A stretch of 28,523 nucleotides of DNA from Tritrichomonas foetus (taxonomy: Eukaryota; Parabasalia; Tritrichomonadida; Tritrichomonadidae): NCBI GenBank assembly GCA_001839685.1, contig MLAK01001181.1, positions 1 to 28,523 on the forward strand. The letters run 5' to 3'. The notes under the pieces were generated by a model. The model was given only the letters and a program-made list of their open reading frames with translations, had not been told where the DNA came from and ran no database searches. How positions within the stretch are numbered: the stretch's first letter is position 1; each line of letters starts with the position of its first letter. Below, piece by piece: positions 1 to 9,067 of the stretch. The position numbers were made by a program, and so were the translations under genes.

Positions 1-843
1 AAAAAAAGGACCACTTTGTAAACCTTTCATATAGGAGGCCAAAATAAAAAAAACTTGAAGAAAACTCCTATAAACTATAAGTAATTTTTCAAAAAAAAAA
101 TATGAAAGATAATTCAACTTGTTATTGCATATAAATTTTAATACTCTAACAAAGAAGCAAGATATTAATAGTTAAAAAAAACCAAAAAAAAAAGTAAATT
201 TTGTGAATAATTGAAAAAAATTGAATATAAAAAAAAAATTTATTAAGAAATATTTCTGAATGATCTTAGAAATATAAAAAAAATCAGGGCAATTCAAATT
301 ATTTTATATTTAAGCTAAAACAAAAAAAAATTCTTCGAGAAAGTAGATTTATAAAGTATTTTGAAAGCAAAAAAAAACAATTTTTGTAAAAGTACATCAT
401 CAGATATTTTCATGAAAAAAACTTAAATTTTAGATAACCAAAGAACTGTCCACAAATACAAAAAAAATTAATAATTGCACATAGTTTAATAAGAAGTGAT
501 GAAAATAAAAAAAGTTTCTTTGAAAAAAAAATATCATTACCCATTCAATTTGAAAAAAATCAGAAAATTACAAGAACGTGATAAATCAGTTTATTCAAAA
601 AAAAAATACATTTAATTGAATATTTTTTTATATTTTCTGATAAAAAAAAAAAAATAAATATTTTCTAATAGAAATATTTTATTTTCTCTCAAAAAAAGGA
701 CGATTTCAGAATAAAAAGATTTATTTCGCTCTGAAAAAAAAAAGAAATATTGAGAACTGTTTTCTGAAACTGATGCATTTCACATCACACTCGAAAGGAA
801 ACTCCAGTGTAAACTCACAACAAATTTTAAAAAAATAGAAAAC
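1..843. other. A+T-rich stretch without a supported gene
   Basis: This is very A+T-rich sequence upstream of the first Myb gene, with overwritten slots every 46 bases and additional natural A runs off the grid (for example 214-220). I see no open frame with protein-like composition. A TCACA element at 815-819 resembles the trichomonad initiator (TCA followed by a pyrimidine and A/T), 27 bases before the ATG at 844. It is a weak candidate for the transcription start. Confidence 0.5.
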
Positions 844-1671
844 ATGTTTGCAGATTACCACAAGAAGCGCTACAAAAAAAAGCCCAAGATAAAGTTCACA
901 AAAGAAGAGGATCGCCAACTAAAAAAACTCGTCGCAAAATATGGAGACAGTGACTGGGGCCACATTAAAAAAATCATCAAAGGTAGAAACCCACGGCAGT
1001 GTCGCGAAAGGTAAAAAAATTATGTCAATCCAAAGAAAACCAACGAGCCATGGAGCGAAAAAAAAGACAAACTGCTTGAAGACAAGTACAAGCAGCTTGG
1101 TCCAAAATGGCAGGCGCTCGCTGAATTCTTTCCAAAAAGATCAGTGAATAATATAAAAAACAGATATTTTACCAAACAGAGGCGAGCCTTAAAGCAAATG
1201 ATCAAAGAACAGGAAACTATATCAAAAATGAGATGCGCCTGCAATTCTATAATTGAACCCAAACTACCCAGTCATGCGAATAATTCTATTCTTTCGCACT
1301 CGCTTCATTGCTTTAGTAAGACTAGTGATTATCAAAGCGGCCTTCCTTCAGATTTTCTTCATCAATCAGAAAATCTGAATAAAAAAATTTCACAGCTTGA
1401 TGCAATTGATATTGAATTAAGTGGGAAAAAAAATATCGATGAATATATCTCGAGCAACCAAAGTGACTCAAAAAAAAAATCAAGTGAAACGAGTGACACA
1501 AACAGCTCAAGCAATGACAAAAAAATTGGAATGAGTGATAAGGAAGATGATTTAAAGGAAGACCAAAAAAATTTCCTCGACTCACTTCAAGAAACAGATT
1601 CCCTGTTTGAAAAAAAAAATATCAATAGCAATATCATCAATTGGGTTGATGTTGCTAAAAAAAATTTTTAG
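844..1671 (+). CDS. R2R3 Myb-like DNA-binding protein
   Basis: This is a probable transcription factor of about 275 residues with two Myb repeats. Repeat one (residues about 18-58) reads KFTKEEDRQL, then DWGHI, then GRNPRQCRER. Repeat two (about 62-110) reads EPWS, then LGPKWQALAEFFPKRSVNNI and KNRYF. The overwritten slot 1013-1019 turns the conserved Trp codon after CRER into a false TAA at 1012-1014; both sides share one frame, so I bridge it. The ATG at 844 is the first in frame and lies just before the Myb domain. The remainder, to about residue 275, is Ser/Asp/Lys-rich and probably disordered. Trichomonad Myb proteins of this layout bind promoters in the nucleus. Slots at 1105-1335 are clean, so much of repeat two is trustworthy. 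The TAG at 1669-1671 is outside any slot. Confidence 0.88.
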
Positions 1672-2613
1672 AGTTAGATATATAAATAAATAGTGTTTTA
1701 GCAAAAAAATTTTTATTATTATTTATTTATATATTTATTTTTATTTTTAAAAAAAATGAATTTGATGAAAAGAGTTTTTATCATAATTTTAACGAAAAAA
1801 ATAAATAAATATCGATATAGATGATAATTGAATCATAACAAATGACAAACAAATTGATTTAAAATAAACAATTTAATTTTGAATTGAAAAAAAATAAGTT
1901 GCAATTTTAATTATCTCTTTTCTTCATTTTTAAAAAAAAAAAAACTTAATAAAGATGGATATACAATATAGTAATTCTATTTTTAATAATAATGCAAAAT
2001 TAAAAAGATTGGCTAATTACAACCAAAAAAAGTTACTTTTGGTAATTTCATTCCTTTTAAATTTGTCTGAAAAAAAAGAATACTATTGAACATTTTGAAT
2101 GAAAGGTCAATTCATGAAAAAAACGCCTTAAATATTCTGATAAGACTCTACCGATTTTTGTGAAGTAATTTGTCTGGCCAAATAATTCATCAACTATACG
2201 ACGTTTATCCAAAAATATGTGGGATAAATATCTCTATTCTGAGCGATTTATTTTATTTCATCGATCAATAATACATAAATCATATCATAAACGTTCATTT
2301 AAATCTAATAATACAACTTAAATATACAATTATTTCGAATTTATGATGATATGAACAAATAATGAAAGCTGTCGTTAATATATCCACATAAAAAAGTTAT
2401 CTTACTCGTTTAGAAATTAATTGAATTGAACAACTTTTTCTAGCTAATCAATCACTTTTTTAAGAATTTAATTGGCCACGCGATCAATGTTTTTTGAATT
2501 CATTCTATTTGAAGTCATCGAATTGAATTTAATTCTAATAGGAAATTGAATTAACACAATCCAAAAATCTAAACATAAAAAAAATTCAATGCCCGATAAT
2601 TTTTAATCTTTTC
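1672..2613. other. Intergenic A+T-rich stretch
   Basis: No coding frame is supported. Slots are mostly overwritten from 1703 to 2117 and clean from 2163 to 2531, where ordinary A+T-rich sequence is visible. A TATAAATAAATA stretch shortly after the Myb stop includes TAAA, the motif used for polyadenylation in trichomonads. Confidence 0.5.
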
Positions 2614-4401
2614 ATGGAGACTAAAAAAACACAGTTGAGTTTTTCATCATCACCATCCTCAGACTGGTAAAAAAAACTCCACCACCTCAAGAAATTCTGC
2701 TCCATAGTCGATCCAAAAAAAGAAGATTCCCTTTATCGAGGATTTTTACAGGAAATGCTTAAAAAAAAATTCATGAAAAATCTTGGAAGTGAATACTCGC
2801 CATTAAAAAAAAAGACCAATTTTCCTCAGAACATCGAAAGCCCATTTTCTGAAAAAAAATCGCCATTAATAAACCATCGCCGAAATAGCAGTTTAGTCAA
2901 TAACAGAAGCATGAATTCTAATAAGAAAAATAGATACAATCAAATGAGCTTAAGCCGTTTTGAGTCCGAATTCACCATCGTGAAAACCATATTTGAAAAT
3001 TGCAATGCTTCTGTTTATCAAGCTGTTCATCATATTGATGGCTGTGTTTATGCAGTTAAAAAAATATGCGAGCCACTTGATGAAAGTGATCCAGAACTCG
3101 CCATTGCTGAAGCACGAATGATGCCAAGAAAAAAACATCCAAATTTAGTCAGATATAATACATCGTGGGTTGAAAAAAAAATAAAAGGGTCACCCGAAAA
3201 TGCGTTGAAATATCAACCAAAAAAAAACCTAAAAGCCCTCAAAGATGAAAGCAACATGAGTATAACAAAAAAATATGAAATGAATTCATTTGAAGTAAGA
3301 AAAAATAATAATAATAATTCTCAAAGAAACGATTTTGTCGATAGGAGCATGATTCAAAAAAAAAACAATAATTTCAATCCAGGAAGAGTCGCAAGAGTTT
3401 GTCAAAAAAAAAAAATATCTGAAGTTCACACCCATATTCAGACAAATAATAAAAAAAATGAAATTCATAGAAGTTGCCGCAACCGTTGTCACAATAAAAA
3501 AAATAATGAAAATAATCATCGAAATTATAACAATATTGATAAAAAAAAAATTAGCAATGAAAGTGAAAATGAATATGATGAAGATAATAAAAAAAAAATC
3601 GATGACGATGAAAATAATAATTATGATAATAACTAAAAAAATAATTTTGATGATATGAATGATATAAATAATATTGACGAAAAAAAATTTAATAATAACA
3701 ATAATAATTTCGACGATGATGATGATAAAAAAAGTTTTGTACATAATGTTAAAGATAATAATGATGATGATTAAAAAAATAATAATGATTACGATGATGA
3801 TGACGACGACAGTGATGGAAAAAAAACTCCAATTGACTTTTTATTCTTTTTGCAGATGGAGTTGTGTTCAGACATTTCTTTTATCGAACTTTTGGGGCCA
3901 TTAGACCTGTAAAAAAAACTTGAAAAAATTGTAGCTGTTTGTAAAGGTCTTCAATAAAAAAAAAATTCGGGAATTGTGCATCGTGACCTCAAGCCATCAA
4001 ATAAAAAAATTGGAAACGATAGTGAACCGAAGGTCGCAGATTTTGGAAAAAAAAATCATGTTACGAATCCAAATAAAATGGCAATGGAATGCTCAACAGC
4101 ACTTTATGCATCACCAGAGCATGAAGACATAGACAAGATTAAAAAAAAATCGGATATTTACAGTCTTGGTTTGATCCTTGTCCAAAAAAAAAACAAATAT
4201 TCAACCAAAATGGAAGAAATGATGGCAATTTCAAAAAAAAAGAAAAGAAATGAATTTCCACCTCAATTTAATGATGTAAAAAAAACAATTTTCGAATTAG
4301 TCAGTCGAATGACAAACCATGAACAAAAAAAGAGACCAGATATTGCAGAAGTTATTGAAGTTTTCCAGGAAAAAAAAAATAGCAAAAAAGTCGAAACTTA
4401 A
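2614..4401 (+). CDS. eIF2-alpha-kinase-like Ser/Thr protein kinase with Asn/Asp-rich insert
   Basis: This is a protein kinase of about 595 residues. A Ser/Asn-rich N-terminal part leads to SRFESEF and a first lobe with YAVKKI (catalytic Lys, natural AAA codons off the grid) and HPNLVRYNTSWVE. A long Asn/Asp/Lys-rich insert follows (about 3280-3835), then QMELCSD, GLQ, IVHRDLKPSN, KVADFG, YASPEH, SDIYSLGLIL, YSTKMEEMMAIS and FPPQF. An insert between strands beta 4 and 5, together with QMELC, RYNTSW and the ST-x-ME/FPP segment, are hallmarks of PERK/GCN2-type eIF2-alpha kinases, which slow translation under stress. False stops at 2668, 3634, 3772, 3910 and 3955 all begin with a natural T or TA completed by overwritten As, and all parts share one frame. 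ATG 2614 is in frame; 2755 is an alternative start if 2668 is a real stop. No signal peptide or membrane segment is visible. Confidence 0.8.
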
Positions 4402-4780
4402 AATTGATTCAAATAAAAAAAAATCAAAAAAAGAAAAAAAGAAAAAAAAGGAATTATATTAGAAAAAAAATGTATTAAAATTAAAATTTCAGGGGAAATA
4501 AATTTATTAAAAAAACTCACTCTGTCTTTAATAAACGAGAACTATTGTTTTTTGAAAAAAATTTCATTTTTTATGAATGTGATACTAATAACGAATATAG
4601 AAAAAAATGGCAATAAAAATGTGACAGAGGCCGAATGTTTCAGAAATGTCGAATGATATATTGAATAATATGTTGTTTTTATTTTGTTGAGGCCATTGAT
4701 ATGATTTATTATTATCAAGTTGAATGAAAATAGAAAATTGGGAGATACAAATACATTTATGTTTTATGAACTTTTATTAT
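4402..4780. other. Intergenic region between convergent genes
   Basis: This is the 3' region shared by the kinase on the plus strand and the HAD hydrolase on the minus strand. It is A+T-rich, overwritten up to slot 4601 and clean from 4647 onward. The kinase stop reads TAAA, fitting the trichomonad stop/polyadenylation overlap. Nothing else is recognisable. Confidence 0.5.
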
Positions 4781-5479
4781 CTATTGTCTATTGGCAAATT
4801 TAAAGGTGTTGAATGAAAAATCGTTGAACGAATCAATAATTAAAGTTGGTTTTGCACCCAATTTGTTTAATTTTTCAACAAGTAGGTTTCCTTCTGTTGT
4901 TCGGAGAATAACACATGGAAATAAAAAAACACATGCAGCTTTGACGCCAAAGGCAGCATCTTCAAAAAAAAAAAAATTTTCTGGATTAATATCACCCAAT
5001 TTTTTGGCAGCTGTAAAAAAAATTTCTGGTGATGGCTTTCCTTTGGATATTTCATTTCCAAAAAAAACTGCTTTGAATTTAGAAAATAATTCTTTATGTT
5101 TCGAAAAAAAAAAATTATAAGCAACACGATGTGAGCTTGTTGCAACAGCCATAAAAAAACCCATTCTATCAACTTTTTCAATAATTTCACCTATTCCTAA
5201 AAAAAGTTCTGATTCTGGCAACAGTTTTGTGAGATGGGAAATTCAAAAAAAGATGAATTCTTGAGTTTCCATTTTTAAATCGAAATGTTTAAAAAAAATG
5301 TTTGCTTCATCAATGTCATCACACCCATTTACAACTAAAAAAAATTCTGGTGGAAATTCTTTCCCCATTGTTAAAGTGTTAGAAAAAAAATAAATTGGAA
5401 GTGTGTCCAAGACTGTCCCATCAACATCAAAAAAACATGCCTTGATTTCGTGTGGATAAATTAAAGAATTACTTAAAAA
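4781..5479 (-). CDS. HAD-superfamily hydrolase, beta-phosphoglucomutase/sugar-phosphatase-like
   Basis: This is a cytosolic HAD-fold hydrolase of about 230 residues, the usual size for this group. Motif I is IKAC-two covered codons-DVDGT (nucleophile Asp and acid/base Asp, about 5449-5410). A cap region follows, then motif II ATSS in AVATSSHRVAY, the motif III Lys in SKGKPSPEI, and motif IV FEDAAFGVKAA. This pattern matches beta-phosphoglucomutases and 2-deoxyglucose-6-phosphate or related sugar phosphatases; the substrate cannot be told. A false TGA at about 5245 arises from an overwritten first base, and the same frame continues upstream to motif I. An in-frame natural TAA lies at 5492-5494 and no ATG is visible after it. 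The start codon is therefore probably hidden in slot 5475-5481, and 5479 is my estimate. The true stop is at 4781-4783. Confidence 0.85.
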
Positions 5480-5974
5480 AAGCGTCTGGACTTAAAAAAA
5501 AATGAAGCAAAATATTTCATAAAAAAATTTAGAGGCCATATTAGTTATTAAAAAGTTTAATAAAAAAAAAAAAATTTGAAAAAGTTAGTCTCACCATCAT
5601 AAATATTTCAAAAAAAAAAGGAATGTTGATAGATAAAAATTCGCATATAATCCCAGAAAATTCTTTATGTATAAATCTGCTGATCAATCTCAATTAAATA
5701 ACTAAAGTCACGGTTAATTTCATTCTGGGCTCAGAATTTTTAATGGTTAGAAAAAAAATACAATAAATCTAAAATTAGCTTTTACTAAGCATGGTGAAAA
5801 AAAAAATAGTTCATTTGGTTCAACATGTAGTCAATAATATTAAAAAAAAGTGCGTTGAATTAATCTCTATTTTCTCTAAAGTTTGATTAAAAAAATTGAA
5901 AATTTTCATTGTTTGAATTTTGATTGATGGCTTTAAAAAAAACAAGAAATTTCTGATTACAATCTTGAGTTTTC
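5480..5974. other. Intergenic region between divergent genes
   Basis: This is A+T-rich sequence between the HAD gene (leftward) and the ankyrin gene (rightward). It is mostly overwritten on the grid, and a natural A9 run lies off the grid at 5494-5502. No coding frame or RNA gene is recognisable. It presumably contains both promoters. Confidence 0.5.
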
Positions 5975-6983
5975 ATGCACAAAAAAATAAAAAAGTTTTC
6001 ATTTATTATAGACAAACCTTTGTACAAAAAAAACAAAAATGATAATGTTGAATGTTTTCATGAGATGCTTGGAAAAAAAGACTTACTCGATTATTTTGCC
6101 CATCCAAAGTCATATTTAAAAAAAAATTTTATCTTACATGATTATCCACCACTTATTAGCGTTGAAAAAAATTTGGGAGCTGCAAAAATCGTTGATTATT
6201 TACTGATTCAAAAAAAATCACCTGAAATTAATGATAATGGTGGGAAATCTATAACAAAAAAAACATCAGCTGGTGGCAATTTACAAATAATGCTCAGATT
6301 ATAAAAAAACGGATTTAATCTTGAAGAACAAGATCATAGAGTTTTTATAAAAAAATTTATATGAAAAAGCCGATTCATTATGCATCAGAATATGAAAAAA
6401 AAAATATTGTTCAATGGTTATGGGCACAAGGTGCGAATTTAAAAAAACAGCATAAGAATAATGTTTTGTAAGGTTAATTAATTGGAAAAAAAACCACTAT
6501 GCATCTTGGTGTGGTCATGGTAATGTCGCTGAAAAAAAACTCAAATGTGAGATAGATCCAGATATTCCATCAAAATATAAANAAACAGCAATGCAATTTG
6601 CATGCTTTCGTGGCTTTAATGATGAAAAAAAAATATTGATACTTTATGGAGCCAAAATACAAGGGAAAGAAAAAAAACCAATATATTGGGCTGCCAAAGG
6701 TGGTCATTTATCCACAAAAAAAATACTTGTTGAAGAAAGAGCAAATATTAATTCGATTAGTGAAAAAAATGAGACGCCTTTAATCGTGGCTGCTAGATAT
6801 GGTTTTATAAAAAAAGTTGAGTATTTGATAAGAAATAAAGCTGACCATAGAATAAAAACACCTGGAGGTGTTGAAATTCTTATTTTTTATAAAAATGCCT
6901 AAAAAAATGCAAAATCAATGAACAGATTGCATGTTGTAAATTTTCTAAAAAAAAATGGTGCTGGTCCCATTAGCAACTTTTAG
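5975..6983 (+). pseudogene. Ankyrin-repeat protein gene with two frame breaks
   Basis: This encodes ankyrin-type repeats in three frames. Segment one (5975 to about 6346) gives an N-terminal part with LHDYPPLISV and FNLEEQDHR. Segment two (about 6361-6468) gives KPIHYASEY and IVQWLWAQGAN. Segment three (about 6486-6983) gives HYASWCGHGNVA, FACFRGFNDE, PIYWAAKGGH, ERANINSIS, ETPLIVAARYGF and ends GAGPISNF. Stops at 6302 and 6900 are false (T plus overwritten As). The frame changes near 6347-6361 and 6469-6486 are not explained by overwriting alone, since TGA 6362 and TAA 6469 are unmasked. Judged by ankyrin spacing, about 20 extra bases sit at each junction. The gene may be decayed, may carry sequencing indels, or may contain very short introns. 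Ankyrin proteins are protein-binding scaffolds; no other domain is visible. Confidence 0.65.
6579..6585. other. Overwritten slot containing the only N (position 6582)
   Basis: This grid slot reads three A, one N, three A, with the N exactly in the centre of the seven-base block. It is the only ambiguous base I noticed in the window. Confidence 0.9.
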
Positions 6984-7519
6984 CATATTATTAAAAAAAT
7001 AAATTTTTGTTTTTTGTTCGATAAAATTCTCTTTTTGGAAAAAAAATTTAATTCTTTGTTATTATTTGTCAAGATTCTCGATATAAAAAAAATTGAACCA
7101 TTTTTTTCTTATCTCCATCATTTGTTGATCAAAAAAAAGTAACTTGACATTTTACTTCTAGTCTTCTAGTCTTCTTAAAAAAAATTATAAATTCCCAAAA
7201 ATTTTTCATTTTTTCTCGATTTAAAAAAAAAATGATCACTTTAAATGAGAAGAATCGATTTTTTCCATAAAAAAAGATATAATAATTTCATAAAAGTAAA
7301 CAAGATTCAATGAGAAAAAAATTTCTTCATGAAAATCATGAATTTATCTTAGAAATGTGAAAAAAAAAACTCCATAGAAAATCACGTCTAAATCACAAAG
7401 GTCATCAAAAAAACATTATAAATTAACTTTCAAAGTTTTCTTTGATGTGAAAAAAAAAAATTGACCTTTTTGATCAATTAACAGCTTCAAAAAAGTGAAA
7501 AAAAAATTTCACCTTACTG
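6984..7519. other. Intergenic A+T-rich stretch
   Basis: No protein-like frame is present. The sequence is heavily A+T-rich with overwritten slots throughout. It must include the 3' end of the ankyrin gene and the promoter of the propeller gene; I see no convincing initiator. Confidence 0.45.
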
Positions 7520-8788
7520 ATGGGAAACAATCCATCAATCACTGAAAAAAAAAGACACGACCACTGGAATCGCGACATTAAAAAACTATTAAAAAAAGCA
7601 AAAGTTGCGCCTATTCCCGAACTCCCAATTAAATTCAAAAAAACAATCACATCTCCAAATAACGATCGCTTTATATGTTTGGTCTCAAGTGATGGAATTG
7701 TTTATGCAGTTTCCTTGCATACGCTTGAAAAAAAATTCCAAACTAAACTCGAGAAATCTTCAATTGTTTCCTCAAAAAAAATATCAGATAAATCTTTTGT
7801 TATTTCGACTGAAGATTCGAAAAAAAATTTTGTTTCTATAAAAACATTCACTCCAGAAAACGATTCAAAAAAACTTGAAAATTCCTTCAATGATTTTGGT
7901 CAATTAAACGAAAAAAAAAAAAATTTGACAGGTTTATGCTTTGATGTTATCACATATGAAAAAAATGATGTGAAAATTATTCTTCAATATGAAAATGAAT
8001 CCTTAAAAAAAGTCACTAAAACTTCTTCTGCATTTATATGTTATGGTGATAAAAAAAAGTGTTCAATTTGGAATAATGCAAACTTCGAAAATATAAAAAA
8101 AAATGAAGCCCGAAGTGCTGCTATTTATGGTGATACTTTATTAAAAAAATGTAATACTTTGATATATGGAAGTATAAAAGAAAACTCAAAAAAAATTCAC
8201 AGCTTTTATGATCTATATGAAAACATCATGATTGAATTAAACAACAATGAAAAATTGTCTGAAGGTGTAGAAAAAGTGAAATTTATTAATATGGTTTCTT
8301 ATGAAAACGGATTATTTTGTCTTTCTGAAAACCAGCAAACTGTTTATTCAATCAAATTTGAGTCTTTGAATGGAAGTACAGAACTTTTCTTCGAGAAAAT
8401 ATTTCATTCGAATTTTCCAATAATTGATTTGGAAGTTGTTGATAATGGAAAATCATTAGTTTGTACATCACCTAAATTACTTCAAGTTTATACCATTGAT
8501 ACAGAGCAGCATGAAGCAAAATCTAGAAACTCGATATCTTGTTGTTTCACTTTTTCAATGAGGTTTGACAGCTACCCACGTATTTTCATTTCATTTTCAG
8601 ATAAAAAAACTGTTTACATTTGTAGATTGACAAAAGTGACACGAGAAGAAAAAAATGAATCAGTTCCAATCAACGTTGCCTTAAATGAAGATCAAAAAAA
8701 ATCAAGCTGCGTTGTTGATGATTTTTCTTTTGTCACGGTTAAAAAAAGGGGAAGTTTAGTTTTGTGGGAAAGCGTGCCTGACTGGTAA
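7520..8788 (+). CDS. Beta-propeller (WD40-like) protein with N-myristoylation signal
   Basis: This is an acidic to neutral protein of about 422 residues. It starts MGNNPS, which fits the N-myristoylation pattern (Gly2, Ser6), so the protein may be membrane-anchored. The body is a series of short beta-type blocks such as FICLVSSDGIVYAVSLHTLE, SFVISTED, GLFCLSENQQTVYSI, SLVCTSPKLLQVYTID, YPRIFISFSD and a final RGSLVLWESVPDW. This is the texture of a seven-bladed propeller without canonical GH/WD dipeptides in every blade. No specific family is recognised. The stop at 8786-8788 begins with a natural T completed by the overwritten slot 8787-8793, so it may be false. In that case the frame runs to a natural TAA at 8828-8830, adding about 14 residues. 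Slots 8235-8557 are clean, so the central third of the gene is reliable. Confidence 0.7.
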   Translation: MGNNPSITEKKRHDHWNRDIKKLLKKAKVAPIPELPIKFKKTITSPNNDRFICLVSSDGIVYAVSLHTLEKKFQTKLEKSSIVSSKKISDKSFVISTEDSKKNFVSIKTFTPENDSKKLENSFNDFGQLNEKKKNLTGLCFDVITYEKNDVKIILQYENESLKKVTKTSSAFICYGDKKKCSIWNNANFENIKKNEARSAAIYGDTLLKKCNTLIYGSIKENSKKIHSFYDLYENIMIELNNNEKLSEGVEKVKFINMVSYENGLFCLSENQQTVYSIKFESLNGSTELFFEKIFHSNFPIIDLEVVDNGKSLVCTSPKLLQVYTIDTEQHEAKSRNSISCCFTFSMRFDSYPRIFISFSDKKTVYICRLTKVTREEKNESVPINVALNEDQKKSSCVVDDFSFVTVKKRGSLVLWESVPDW

Positions 8789-9067
8789 AAAAATCCTTTT
8801 TCTCAAAATTTGTTTGAACAAACATCATAAAAAAAAAAAATTTAGATGAATAACCATATATAGTAGTAATTTTAAGTGAAAAAAAATAAAAGTAAAGTTT
8901 ATATGCATTATTTTCATTATTTTTAAAAAAAAAACTATTGAATTCTCAGATGAAATGATTGTTTTATAATAAAAAAAAGCTTTTCGTATGAATATATTAT
9001 GTTTTGAACATTTATTAAAAAAAAAAAATCTTAACATTAGATGGCTAATACTGCTCATTGTTAAAAA

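Noticed and set aside
721..918. Minus-strand open frame of 65 codons
   Set aside because: It overlaps the Myb gene start, is Phe-rich because of overwritten slots, and is a shadow.
3058..3064. A7 run in the kinase as another overwritten slot
   Set aside because: It is off the grid (expected 3037 and 3083) and encodes the natural KK of AVKKI, so it is genuine sequence.
3286..3744. Minus-strand Ile/Phe-rich frame of 152 codons
   Set aside because: It is the complement of the Asn/Asp-rich insert of the kinase gene.
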